The position numbers and the translations under genes are program-made. Under the pieces are notes generated by a model. It saw nothing but the letters and a program-made list of their open reading frames with translations. It was not told where the DNA came from and ran no database searches. Positions 1-8,086 of a stretch of 33,503 nucleotides of DNA are shown here, one piece after another (position 1 is the stretch's first letter; every line of letters begins with the position of its first letter). Source of the stretch: Gammaproteobacteria bacterium (GTDB lineage Bacteria > Pseudomonadota > Gammaproteobacteria > Chromatiales > Chromatiaceae); the NCBI GenBank assembly GCA_009929855.1, contig RZZN01000042.1, forward strand, positions 1-33,503. Direction: 5' to 3'.

Positions 1-5
1 GCGAA

Positions 6-200
6 TGTCCTTCCTCGGGGCGAGGACGCCCCGACTCCCTTGGAAGGCGGGCTCCAGGCCCAAAGGAGTCGGGGCCTCCAGGCCCCGAGTCAGGTGCTTT
101 GCGCGCCCTCGGACCAGATCGACACGCCTCAGAAGCCCCTGCTTCAGGATCGGCGTAGCATCTGTCCTTCCTCGGGACGAGGACGCCCCGACTCCTTTGG
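6..200. repeat. Composite palindromic intergenic repeat (REP/BIME-like)
   Basis: Two direct copies of a 38-nt unit lie at 6-43 and 163-200 and match at 36 of 38 positions. Each contains a hairpin-forming core (GGGGCG AGGA CGCCCC in the first copy). Between them, 60-74 is the exact reverse complement of 186-200. A perfect 9-bp stem with a 2-nt loop sits at 69-88 (TCGGGGCCT / AGGCCCCGA). Direct and inverted copies of a GC-rich palindrome in non-coding DNA behave like REP/BIME elements and could act as a terminator or mRNA 3' stabiliser for flanking genes. I saw no further copies in this window. No gene is supported in 1-231. Confidence 0.75.
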
Positions 201-231
201 GGCGCGCGAGGACCGCGGTGATGTGAGCCTC

Positions 232-1548
232 TCATTCGGTCGATGCCAGCCGATCACGCCAGGCTTGGGCCGCGGCGATGATCCCGGCGCTGTCGAGCCC
301 GGTCGGCAGTCCGTCGCGGATGAGTTGATGACCACGGACCCAGACCTGCCGCACTTGGTGTCGGCTCGCCGTGTAGACGAGCTGCGAGACCGCGTTATAC
401 ACGGGTTGGCTGTTCCAATCGCGCAGATCCACGGCCACCAGGTCGGCTGATTTACCCGGCTCGAGCGAGCCGATCTCCTCCTCCAGGCCAAGCGCACGGG
501 CACCATTGATCGTCGCCATGCGCAAGGCGGTCGAGGCGGGCACGGCGGCGGCCGAGCCGGAGACACCCTTGGCCAACAATGCCGCGGTGCGCATCTCGAG
601 GAGCATGTTGAGATCATTGTTGCTGGCCGCTCCGTCGGTTCCGAGGGCGACATTGACGCCGGCATCCAGGAGCTTGGCCACCTCGCAGAAACCGCTGGCG
701 AGCTTGAGGTTGGACTCGGGTGCATGCACGACATGCGCCCCAGTCCTGGCCAACAGGGCGATCTCCTCGTCCAGGAGCTGGGTCATGTGCACCGCCGCTA
801 GACCCGGACCGACGAGGCCGATGGCGTCGAGCCGGGCCAAAGGACGCTCGCCATGCTCGCGCAGCGATTGGACGATCTCCTGCTTGGTCTCGTGCAGATG
901 GATATGGGTTTGGATCTCGAGCTCGGCGGCGAGTGTCTGGATGCGTTGCAGCGCGCCGATGGACACCGCGTAGGTCGAATGTGGGGCGAAGGCGGTGCGG
1001 ATCAGCGGGTGATCGCGGTAGCTGTCGAACAGGGCCAGTCCCTTGGCGATGTAGTCGTCGGCGCTCGCAGCATACCCGGTGGGGAAGTCGACCACGATCA
1101 TCCCGATGACGGCGCGCATTCCAATCTCGGCCGTGACCTGCGCGGTGACCTCCGGGAAGAAATACATGTCGTTGAAGCAGGTCACGCCGCCGCTGAGCAT
1201 CTCTAGGGCGGCCAGACGGGTCCCGTCGGCAACGAAGCTCGGATCGACCCAGCGTTTCTCGGCCGGCCAGATGTGATCGCTCAACCAGGTCATGAGCGGC
1301 AGGTCGTCGGCCAATCCGCGCATCAGCGCCATGGCGGCATGGGTGTGGGCGTTGACCAGCCCCGGAATCAGCAGATGACCGGGCAGCTCGATCACGCGTT
1401 GGGCCGTGATCGAATCTCGGGCCTCCGCGGAGGGCAGCACGGCGAGGATGCGGCCATCGGCGATCGCAACCGCGTGATCAGTGAGCTGTCGATCCTCGCG
1501 ATCGACGGGCAAGACCCATTGGGCATGGATCAGAAGCTCGGCTTGCAT
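232..1548 (-). CDS. mtaD: 5-methylthioadenosine/S-adenosylhomocysteine deaminase (amidohydrolase)
   Basis: A 438-residue cytosolic zinc hydrolase of the TRZ/ATZ amidohydrolase family. It should deaminate methylthioadenosine to methylthioinosine and possibly SAH to S-inosylhomocysteine. Visible metal-site motifs are NAHTH (H68, H70), the HLHET segment (H217-E220), VHMTQL (H254) and GTDGAASNND (D305), in the order and spacing of the family. The ATG is preceded by AAGGA about 7 nt upstream, and the length is typical. It is divergent from mtnA with about 100 nt between them, which carries both ribosome sites. A deaminase next to mtnA is known from Pseudomonas, where MTA is salvaged through methylthioinosine and a phosphorylase. 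That phosphorylase is not in this window. A related guanine or chlorohydrolase specificity cannot be excluded, but the mtnA neighbour favours MTA. Confidence 0.88.
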   Translation of the reverse strand: MQAELLIHAQWVLPVDREDRQLTDHAVAIADGRILAVLPSAEARDSITAQRVIELPGHLLIPGLVNAHTHAAMALMRGLADDLPLMTWLSDHIWPAEKRWVDPSFVADGTRLAALEMLSGGVTCFNDMYFFPEVTAQVTAEIGMRAVIGMIVVDFPTGYAASADDYIAKGLALFDSYRDHPLIRTAFAPHSTYAVSIGALQRIQTLAAELEIQTHIHLHETKQEIVQSLREHGERPLARLDAIGLVGPGLAAVHMTQLLDEEIALLARTGAHVVHAPESNLKLASGFCEVAKLLDAGVNVALGTDGAASNNDLNMLLEMRTAALLAKGVSGSAAAVPASTALRMATINGARALGLEEEIGSLEPGKSADLVAVDLRDWNSQPVYNAVSQLVYTASRHQVRQVWVRGHQLIRDGLPTGLDSAGIIAAAQAWRDRLASTE

Positions 1549-1652
1549 GGGGCGGTCCTTTCAGTGTTGCATCGCATGGGTGACAATATTCGGATTGCGC
1601 CTGGCACGATGGGCCTGGTCGTCGCTCGCAAACATGCCACAAGGAGCATCCC

Positions 1653-2711
1653 ATGGAAACACCGATTCCAACCGTGCCGACCCCGGACGACGCTGTCGTC
1701 TGGCATGCCGATGCACTCTATCTCGCTGATCAGCGCCAACTGCCCGAGCGCGCCGAATTCATCCGGATGACCGACGCGGGCGCCGTCGCCGACGCCATCG
1801 CCACCATGGTGGTGCGTGGCGCGCCGGCGATCGGTGTCGCCGCGGCCTATGGCGTCGCCTTGGCCGGACGAGCGGCTTACGCGGCCGCGGGTGCCGATTG
1901 GAAACGCGCGATCGAGCCCTTGCTCGAGCGTCTGTTGGCCTCGCGACCGACCGCGGTCAATCTATCCTGGGCCATCGCGCGCATGCGCCAGCTGATCCTG
2001 ACACTCGACGACCAGGACCCTTTCGCGGCCCTCGTCCGTGAGGCACTGGCCATCCACGAGGAGGACCGCGCCGCGAATCGACGCATCGGCGAGTTGGGCG
2101 CGGCACTCATCGAGGGACCGACCGACGTCATCACCCACTGTAACGCGGGAGCCATTGCCACTGGTGGCTATGGAACCGCGCTCGGTGTCATCCGCAGCGC
2201 CTATGCCGCGGGCAAGATCGGTCGGGTCTATGCCGACGAGACGCGGCCGTGGATGCAAGGGACGCGACTCACGGCCTGGGAGCTCATGCAGGACGGTATC
2301 CCGGTGACCCTGCAAGCCGATGGCGCCGCGGCGAGTCTGATGGCCGCTGGTGGGATTGGCTGGGTGATCGTCGGGGCCGACCGCATCGCCGCCAATGGCG
2401 ACGTGGCCAACAAGGTCGGTACCTACGGGCTCGCCATCATGGCCCGCCATCATGGGATCCGTGTCATGGTCGCCGCGCCGATCTCCACGCTCGACATGTC
2501 GCTGTCGAGTGGCGCCGGGATCCCGATCGAGGAGCGCGACCCGGCGGAGGTCCTCGGCTGTGGTGGTCGACGCTTGGCTCCGGCCGGCTGCGCAGCCCGC
2601 AACCCAGTCTTCGACGTGACCCCGGCCGCCTTGATCGATGCCATCGTGACCGAGCGAGGGGTGGTGCTGCACCCGACCGAGGCGAGTCTCCGCGACCTGG
2701 TGGGCGGCTGA
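1653..2711 (+). CDS. mtnA: S-methyl-5-thioribose-1-phosphate isomerase
   Basis: A 352-residue cytosolic isomerase of the MtnA/eIF2B-alpha family, converting 5-methylthioribose-1-phosphate to 5-methylthioribulose-1-phosphate in methionine salvage or a related sulfur shunt. The catalytic cysteine motif [18 protein letters not shown] (C163) and the catalytic aspartate in [10 protein letters not shown] (D243) are both present. Their spacing of 80 residues is the same as for Cys160/Asp240 of the Bacillus enzyme. [13 protein letters not shown] near residue 55 and the [18 protein letters not shown] substrate segment near 194 are also typical. The ATG has an excellent AAGGAG site 6 nt upstream. No mtnB, mtnC or mtnD follows, so the fate of the product (methionine, or the methylthioxylulose route known in some phototrophs) is open. 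Confidence 0.93.
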   Translation: METPIPTVPTPDDAVVWHADALYLADQRQLPERAEFIRMTDAGAVADAIATMVVRGAPAIGVAAAYGVALAGRAAYAAAGADWKRAIEPLLERLLASRPTAVNLSWAIARMRQLILTLDDQDPFAALVREALAIHEEDRAANRRIGELGAALIEGPTDVITHCNAGAIATGGYGTALGVIRSAYAAGKIGRVYADETRPWMQGTRLTAWELMQDGIPVTLQADGAAASLMAAGGIGWVIVGADRIAANGDVANKVGTYGLAIMARHHGIRVMVAAPISTLDMSLSSGAGIPIEERDPAEVLGCGGRRLAPAGCAARNPVFDVTPAALIDAIVTERGVVLHPTEASLRDLVGG

Positions 2712-2790
2712 GTCGCACCGACTCGGACCGTCCGAGCGGTGTCCGATGAGCCTGCTGGATGGACCGAAAGGCGATCCTGGAGCATTGTTG

Positions 2791-3426
2791 ATGGTTGAGA
2801 TCCTGCCCCTGATGGGCATCACGGCGGCCCTGGCGGTCGGTACAGTGACGCCTGGACCGAGCTTTGTCATGATTGCCCGTACGGCCGCTGCCGCCGGGCG
2901 CCCCGACGCTCTGGCGGCCGCGCTCGGCATGGGTCTCGGCGGCGTCACCTTCACCGTCCTGGCCTTGCTCGGTCTACAGGCGCTCATGGTCAGCCTGCCC
3001 AGCGTCTATCTTGCCTTCCAGATCATCGGCGGGGGCTATCTCATCTATCTCGGCACGCGCATCTGGCGCAGCGCGCGCCAACCCCTGATGGCGCCCGAGT
3101 CGCCCCGGGGAGGGGCGCCACCATCCCTGACCCGCGCATTTCTGCTGGGTCTGGCGACCCAGCTGAGCAACCCCAAGGCCGCGGTGGTCTATGCCGCCAT
3201 CTTTGCCACCTTCCTGCCCCAGGGCACGACCCTGCCGATCGGCATCGCGCTCGTCGTGCTCGTCTTTCTGCTCGAGACGAGCTGGTACAGTCTGGTGACC
3301 CTGGTCATGTCCTCGGCGGGGCCCCGTCAGGCCTATCTGCGCGGCAAGACCTGGATCGACCGCCTGGCTGGCGGGGTGATGATGGCGCTTGGTCTGCGTC
3401 TGGCGCTGCTGGCCGGTGGTCCATGA
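2791..3426 (+). CDS. LysE/RhtB-family amino-acid exporter
   Basis: A 211-residue integral inner-membrane protein with about six hydrophobic segments. The N-terminal signature TPGPSFVMIARTAAAAG is characteristic of the LysE/RhtB family, which exports amino acids such as homoserine, threonine or lysine. A second family motif, QLSNPKAAVVYAAIFATF, lies in the second half. An in-frame ATG at 2746 would add 15 residues. I prefer 2791 because GGAG lies about 8 nt upstream and family members usually begin a few residues before the first membrane helix. It follows mtnA at about 80 nt and may be co-transcribed. The substrate cannot be read from sequence; a link to sulfur amino acids is suggested only by location. 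Confidence 0.85.
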   Translation: MVEILPLMGITAALAVGTVTPGPSFVMIARTAAAAGRPDALAAALGMGLGGVTFTVLALLGLQALMVSLPSVYLAFQIIGGGYLIYLGTRIWRSARQPLMAPESPRGGAPPSLTRAFLLGLATQLSNPKAAVVYAAIFATFLPQGTTLPIGIALVVLVFLLETSWYSLVTLVMSSAGPRQAYLRGKTWIDRLAGGVMMALGLRLALLAGGP

Positions 3427-3483
3427 CGGGCGCCACCCGGACCGCGGCCCACGAGCGATGCGGTCCACAATCCTTTCGAGCGA

Positions 3484-3513
3484 TTCATGATCCATGCATG
3501 ATCGACTCATGAA
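3484..3513. promoter_or_regulatory. Inverted repeat upstream of the GH57 gene
   Basis: TTCATGA (3484-3490) and TCATGAA (3507-3513) form perfect 7-bp arms. Between them lies a smaller palindromic element built on CATGCATG. The element ends 28 nt before the GH57 start codon, where an operator or leader hairpin would sit. No regulator is identified. Confidence 0.3.
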
Positions 3514-3541
3514 CGACCCACTCGATGGCAGGACTTGACCC

Positions 3542-5668
3542 ATGGGCACCTTCACCCGCTTTCTCGATCTCGATTGTCCGCGCGAGCTGCACCTGGCCGC
3601 CGACGGCACCCATCCAGCCTTCAGGATCCGCTGCAGCGCCGATGGCGAGATCCCATTCCCTCAGATCATCCTACGTGCCGCCGGCCGTGAGATCCTGCTC
3701 AATGGCCAGGACATCCATTCGGAGGTGCCCGCGGATGGGCGTTGGAGCTATTGGGTCGAGATCCCGGCCGGCACGCTGCCCGGCAGGCGCATCGGCGTCC
3801 AGATCGAGGGCTGTCGTCGCCAGGATCTCGAGCACGCCAGCGGTGATGACTGGATCAAGGCGTTCGGCGAGATCCAGCTGAGCGAGCCGGTGGGCGCGGT
3901 TGCGCGGCCGCCCGCGCCAGCGCTGAGCGGCGGGTCCCCGGTGAAGGTCTATTTCGGCATCCACAAGCACATGCATCAACCCTATTACGACACCACCGAC
4001 CGCGATGCCTGGGACGGTGAGAAGGATCAGATCTTCGGCTCGCGTGCCGGCAACTATCGCCATTTCATCCCCGCGGCCGTGGAGCAATACATGGATGCCG
4101 GGCTGGCGCATGCCGGGCTGTCCACGAGCTGGAGCGGCTCGCTCATCGAGCAGCTCGAGCGCTGTGACGAGGTCGGACGCTGTGGTGGGCGTTTCGCTGA
4201 CTGGAGCCGCGCGCTGCGCGCCCTTGCCAGCGCCAAGACCGCGCTTGGCAATCCGCGCATCGCCTTCTCCGCCTTCGGGTTCTTTCATCCGCTGATGCCC
4301 TTGATCCCGCGCCGCGACATTGTCCGTCAGATCCGCTGGCACCGCGCGCTGATCAAGCGAGTCTTCGGTGTCGAGGCCTCGCGGATCCTGTTTCCGCCCG
4401 AGACCGCCTTCCATGTGCGCATGATCCCGGCCCTGGTCGAGGCTGGCGTGACCGCGGTGATCTATGACTCGATCCATCGCTTTCGTGCCTGTCGGGACTA
4501 TCCCTACGCCGGCATCGGCGAGGGCATGTTGCCGCCCAATCCGGCCGAGCAGGTCAATGCGCCGGTCGATGATTGGCTGCAACTGCGCAACATCTGGGCT
4601 GGCTCGAAGATCTCGCCGAGCCTGCTGAGACCCGAATATGTCGGCTACACGGATCCGGATGGAACACTGCACAAGATCATCGCCATCCCCGCCGAGCGCT
4701 ACATCGGCAACGAGGATGCCCGTGGCGGTTTTGGCGCGCTGCAATACCCGGACGTGCTCGGCCAGGTCTACGACCGCATCGTCGCGACCGGCGGCCATGA
4801 CCCCGCCCATCCACCATTCTTCCTGCTGCACTCGGATGGCGACAATCACGGCGGCGGGGCGGACAGCTACTATCATCACAACACCGCGCAGTTGGTCGAC
4901 TGGCTGAATCGCGATCAGCGGTTCGAGCTGACCACCAGCGAGGACTATCTCCAGCGCTTTCCGCCCGATCCCTCGCGGGTGATCCATATCGAGCCGGGAT
5001 CCTGGGCCGGTGCCGACAATGGCGACGCGCAATTCATGAAATGGTTCAGCCGTTATGACCAGCCCTATTCGCCCGATCTGAATTCCTGGGCGGTGCTCAC
5101 CGCCTTCCAGAACCTGGTCCACACGCTGGAGGACAGCGCGCCCGATCATCCGGATCTGAGCGAGGCGGTCCGGCTGCTGCTGACCGCCGAGACGAGCTGC
5201 TATTGGTATTGGACCGGCCAACCGGTCTGGGACCAGCAGGTGACCCGCGCCGCCAACCTCGGGATCGGTCGGATCAAGCCAGCCATCGACGCATTGGTCG
5301 CGGCTGGCCGCGATCAGCTCGGGCCGACCATCTTCCCGCCTTGGGTGACCCCGGAGAATCCTGGTGGCCAGTGTTGGGGGCAGGGCTGCTTGCGCGATGC
5401 CCCGCGCGCTGGCGTGGTGCATTGCTTCGTCGCCGACTGCGCCGGACTGGCGCGGGTCGAGCTGATCGTGCGCTCCGCCGCCGGCGAGTCGCGGCAGATC
5501 ATGGAGCACCATGGCCCCTATCCTTCGGAGAGCGGGGCGATCTTGACGGCAGACTATTTCACCGCCGCACTGCCGGTCGGGGCGGGCGACCTGCGCTATT
5601 GGATCGAGGCCGAGGACCGTTGCGGCAACCGCTCCAGGGGTGATCTGGAGCGGGTCTTCATGGCCTGA
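3542..5668 (+). CDS. Glycoside hydrolase family 57 protein (alpha-glucan active)
   Basis: A 708-residue protein with no signal peptide, so probably cytosolic. The catalytic core begins near residue 135 with FGIHKHMHQPYYD, the first conserved GH57 motif. The putative nucleophile is E287 in LFPPETAF, and the acid/base region is LLHSDGDNHGGG (D432/D434). About 130 residues precede the core and look beta-rich. The last ~110 residues form another probable beta domain (FVADCAGLARVELIVRS and onward). GH57 enzymes act on starch or glycogen (amylase, amylopullulanase, branching or 4-alpha-glucanotransferase), and the exact activity is not readable here. Glycogen turnover would suit a phototroph that stores glycogen. 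The ATG follows an AGGA-like site, and a palindrome lies upstream. Confidence 0.85.
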   Translation: MGTFTRFLDLDCPRELHLAADGTHPAFRIRCSADGEIPFPQIILRAAGREILLNGQDIHSEVPADGRWSYWVEIPAGTLPGRRIGVQIEGCRRQDLEHASGDDWIKAFGEIQLSEPVGAVARPPAPALSGGSPVKVYFGIHKHMHQPYYDTTDRDAWDGEKDQIFGSRAGNYRHFIPAAVEQYMDAGLAHAGLSTSWSGSLIEQLERCDEVGRCGGRFADWSRALRALASAKTALGNPRIAFSAFGFFHPLMPLIPRRDIVRQIRWHRALIKRVFGVEASRILFPPETAFHVRMIPALVEAGVTAVIYDSIHRFRACRDYPYAGIGEGMLPPNPAEQVNAPVDDWLQLRNIWAGSKISPSLLRPEYVGYTDPDGTLHKIIAIPAERYIGNEDARGGFGALQYPDVLGQVYDRIVATGGHDPAHPPFFLLHSDGDNHGGGADSYYHHNTAQLVDWLNRDQRFELTTSEDYLQRFPPDPSRVIHIEPGSWAGADNGDAQFMKWFSRYDQPYSPDLNSWAVLTAFQNLVHTLEDSAPDHPDLSEAVRLLLTAETSCYWYWTGQPVWDQQVTRAANLGIGRIKPAIDALVAAGRDQLGPTIFPPWVTPENPGGQCWGQGCLRDAPRAGVVHCFVADCAGLARVELIVRSAAGESRQIMEHHGPYPSESGAILTADYFTAALPVGAGDLRYWIEAEDRCGNRSRGDLERVFMA

Positions 5669-5704
5669 GACCGCGGGGCGCCTGGCGGGCCCGAGCCGGG
5701 TGTC

Positions 5705-5725
5705 CCGCGCGCCGGCGGCGCGCGG
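5705..5725. terminator. GC-rich hairpin between convergent genes
   Basis: CCGCGCGCC (5705-5713) and GGCGCGCGG (5717-5725) form a perfect 9-bp stem with a 3-nt loop, in the 67-nt gap between the convergent GH57 and darP genes. There is no U-tract on either side, so intrinsic termination is only suggested. Confidence 0.45.
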
Positions 5726-5735
5726 CTCGACCGGC

Positions 5736-6266
5736 TCAGGATTGATCCGCCGCTGGCTCCAAGGCCTCGCGCAGGAAGCGATAGAGTTTGCGCGGTGCCT
5801 CGGTGCGACCACACGCATGATCGCGCTGGGCGGCGCGGATGAGTGCGCGCAGCGGCTGACGCTCGACCCGCGGGTGCTCGTCGATGAACTCGCTCAAGGC
5901 GGTGTGGTCGTCGCTGATGAGCCGCTCGCGCCAGCGCTCGATGAGATGATGATGCGCGGCGGCCGCGCGTTCGCGGGCGTCGTTCTCGTCCATGAGTGCG
6001 TGCACGGCGGCCATGTCCTCACGCTCGAGCAGATTGGCGATCCGCTTCCAGTGGCGTCCGAGCGCACGGATGTCCTTGATGCGATGGGTCTCATCCAGCG
6101 CATTCCAGGTCGCTTCGCTGAGGTTGAGGCGCTCCAGCTCACGGCGCGGCAGATGGGCCAGGCGCTCGGCCAAGAGGTGCAGTGCATGCTTATCGCGCTT
6201 GCGCTGACTCTTGCTCGGGCCATGCGCATGCATGTCGTCGTCGGTGAAATCAGTGTGCTCGATCAT
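5736..6266 (-). CDS. darP: Ribosome-associated protein DarP/YjgA (DUF615)
   Basis: A 176-residue soluble, highly charged helical protein matching the DUF615/YjgA family, now called DarP. It associates with the 50S subunit and helps late 50S assembly in E. coli. Family-like segments are GPSKSQRKRDKHALH near the N terminus, the LPRRELERL stretch, and a C-terminal RKLYRFLREAL block. The ATG at 6266 is chosen over an upstream TTG because it has a GAG-type site and gives the usual family length. It lies 92 nt downstream of recJ on the same strand and may be the last gene of a lemA-M48-recJ-darP unit. Confidence 0.88.
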   Translation of the reverse strand: MIEHTDFTDDDMHAHGPSKSQRKRDKHALHLLAERLAHLPRRELERLNLSEATWNALDETHRIKDIRALGRHWKRIANLLEREDMAAVHALMDENDARERAAAAHHHLIERWRERLISDDHTALSEFIDEHPRVERQPLRALIRAAQRDHACGRTEAPRKLYRFLREALEPAADQS

Positions 6267-6358
6267 GTCCAACTCAGGTGACGCTGGGGGGATGCCCCAA
6301 GGATATCCTGATCGATTCGATCATTCACCCCGATCGCTGCGCGGTGCGCATGGGCCTC

Positions 6359-8086
6359 TCACTCCATCTCCAGCCACTCCACGAGCAGCTGCGCGGCACG
6401 CACGCCCCGATAGTCGTTGACGTCGAGCCGGTAGGCGAGCCTGATGAGCTGACCCGTGCAGACTGGCGCGCGGTCGGCAAGATTGAAGCCGATGGCCTCG
6501 ATGGGCTTGGCCTCGGCCCCAGACGGGTGCACGCGCAGCTTGAGATGTCGCTCACCAACGATCCGCGTGTCGAGCACCTTGAAGACTCCATCGAAACGTG
6601 GCTCGCTGAAGTCCTTGCCCCAAGGGCCGGCGACACGCAGGATCTCGGCGGTCTCCAGCGACAGCAGGTGAGGTGGCAGCTCGCCGTCGGAGTAGATTTC
6701 AGGGTGCGGCGGGTGATCGCCGAGCAGCTCGCGCACCATCTCAGCGAAACGTGTCTCGAAGCGCGCGAGATGCGCCTCCCGGATACTGAGACCCGCGGCC
6801 ATGGCGTGGCCACCGAAGCGCTGGATCAACCCAGGCTCGCGATGATCGAGGTGGGCCAACAGATCCCGGATATGCACACCCTCGATCGAGCGAGCCGAGC
6901 CCTTGATCAGCCCGTTGCCGGCCGGGGCGAAGGCGATGACCGGTCGATGATAGCGCTCGCGGATGCGCGCCGCGACGATCCCGGACACCCCTTGATGCCA
7001 GTGCGCGCCATACAGACAGAGTCCCGGCGGTGGGGCCAGTCCGTCGAGCGTGAGTGTGGCGAGATAGGATTCGGCCTCCTCCTTCATCTCTGATTCGATC
7101 TGTCGACGCTCGCGATTGAGCCCGTCCAGATCGCGTGCGAGTGTTGCCGCGGTGCCTGGATCATCGGCCAGCAGACAGTCGATGCCGAGTGACATATCGC
7201 TGATTCGCCCGGCGGCATTCAGACGCGGGGCCGCGAAATAGGCGAGGTCGGTGGTCGTGGCACGTCGCGGGTCACGCCCCGCGACCTCGAGCAGGGCCTG
7301 GATTCCAGGGCGGCACTGACCGGCGCGGATGCGTCTTAGTCCCTGCTCGACCAGGATGCGATTGTTGCGGTCCAGCGGCACCACATCCGCGACCGTCCCC
7401 AACGCGACCAGATCCAGGAGCGCGGCGAGATTCGGCTCGGGTCGGCGCGCGTCGAACCAGCCGAGCGCGCGGAGTCGGGTGCGCAGCGCGGCCAGCAGAT
7501 AGAAGACGACGCCCACCCCGGCGAGGTGTTTGCTGGGAAAGGCACAGTCGGGTTGATTGGGATTGACGATCGCCGCCGCGGCCGGCAAGCGCTCGCCCGG
7601 TAGATGATGATCGGTGACCAGGACTGGGATGCCCAGCTCGGTCGCGCGCGCGACACCCTGGAGGCTGGCGATGCCGTTGTCGACCGTGATGAGAAGATCG
7701 GGCGCGCTCGCCGCCGCGGCCTCGACGACCGTTGGGCTGAGTCCATAGCCATCGGCGAAGCGACTGGGGACGAGATAGGCGACTCGCGCGGCGCCGAGCG
7801 CGCGCAGGCCGAGCACGGCCAAGGCGCCCCCGGTGGCCCCATCGGCGTCGTAATCGGCGACGATCAGCAGATGGCTGCCCGCGCGCAAGTGATCGACGAG
7901 CAGCTCGACCGCCTGATCCATGCCATGCAGCGCAGTGGCCGGATGCAACGCGGTGAGCCCCGGGCTGGCCTCCTCGGTGCTGGTCAGGCCACGCCGGGCA
8001 TAGAGTCGCGCAAGCAGCTCTCCAGGGTCGCGTGCACTCGCGAGCGTGATGGCGTCGGGGACGCGGCGAATCTTGGGTGATGGCAT
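6359..8086 (-). CDS. recJ: Single-stranded-DNA-specific exonuclease RecJ
   Basis: A 575-residue 5'-3' single-strand exonuclease of the DHH superfamily, used in recombinational and mismatch repair. Visible motifs are VADYDADGATGG (residues 77-88), TVDNGIAS (about 134), VTDHHLPGE (158-166, the DHH motif), and the DHHA1-domain glycine motif RFGGHAMAAGLSI near 440, followed by the C-terminal OB-like region. Length is normal for RecJ. The ATG at 8086 overlaps the stop of the upstream M48 gene as TGATG, implying translational coupling. The frame stays open upstream but that part lacks RecJ character. RecJ beside an M48 protease is odd functionally, so coupling may be positional. Confidence 0.95.
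   Translation of the reverse strand: MPSPKIRRVPDAITLASARDPGELLARLYARRGLTSTEEASPGLTALHPATALHGMDQAVELLVDHLRAGSHLLIVADYDADGATGGALAVLGLRALGAARVAYLVPSRFADGYGLSPTVVEAAAASAPDLLITVDNGIASLQGVARATELGIPVLVTDHHLPGERLPAAAAIVNPNQPDCAFPSKHLAGVGVVFYLLAALRTRLRALGWFDARRPEPNLAALLDLVALGTVADVVPLDRNNRILVEQGLRRIRAGQCRPGIQALLEVAGRDPRRATTTDLAYFAAPRLNAAGRISDMSLGIDCLLADDPGTAATLARDLDGLNRERRQIESEMKEEAESYLATLTLDGLAPPPGLCLYGAHWHQGVSGIVAARIRERYHRPVIAFAPAGNGLIKGSARSIEGVHIRDLLAHLDHREPGLIQRFGGHAMAAGLSIREAHLARFETRFAEMVRELLGDHPPHPEIYSDGELPPHLLSLETAEILRVAGPWGKDFSEPRFDGVFKVLDTRIVGERHLKLRVHPSGAEAKPIEAIGFNLADRAPVCTGQLIRLAYRLDVNDYRGVRAAQLLVEWLEME

Noticed and set aside
3671-5818. Very long open frame antisense to the GH57 gene
   Set aside because: High-GC codon bias keeps antisense frames open. 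The GH57 catalytic motifs on the plus strand are unambiguous and the antisense product has no domain pattern.
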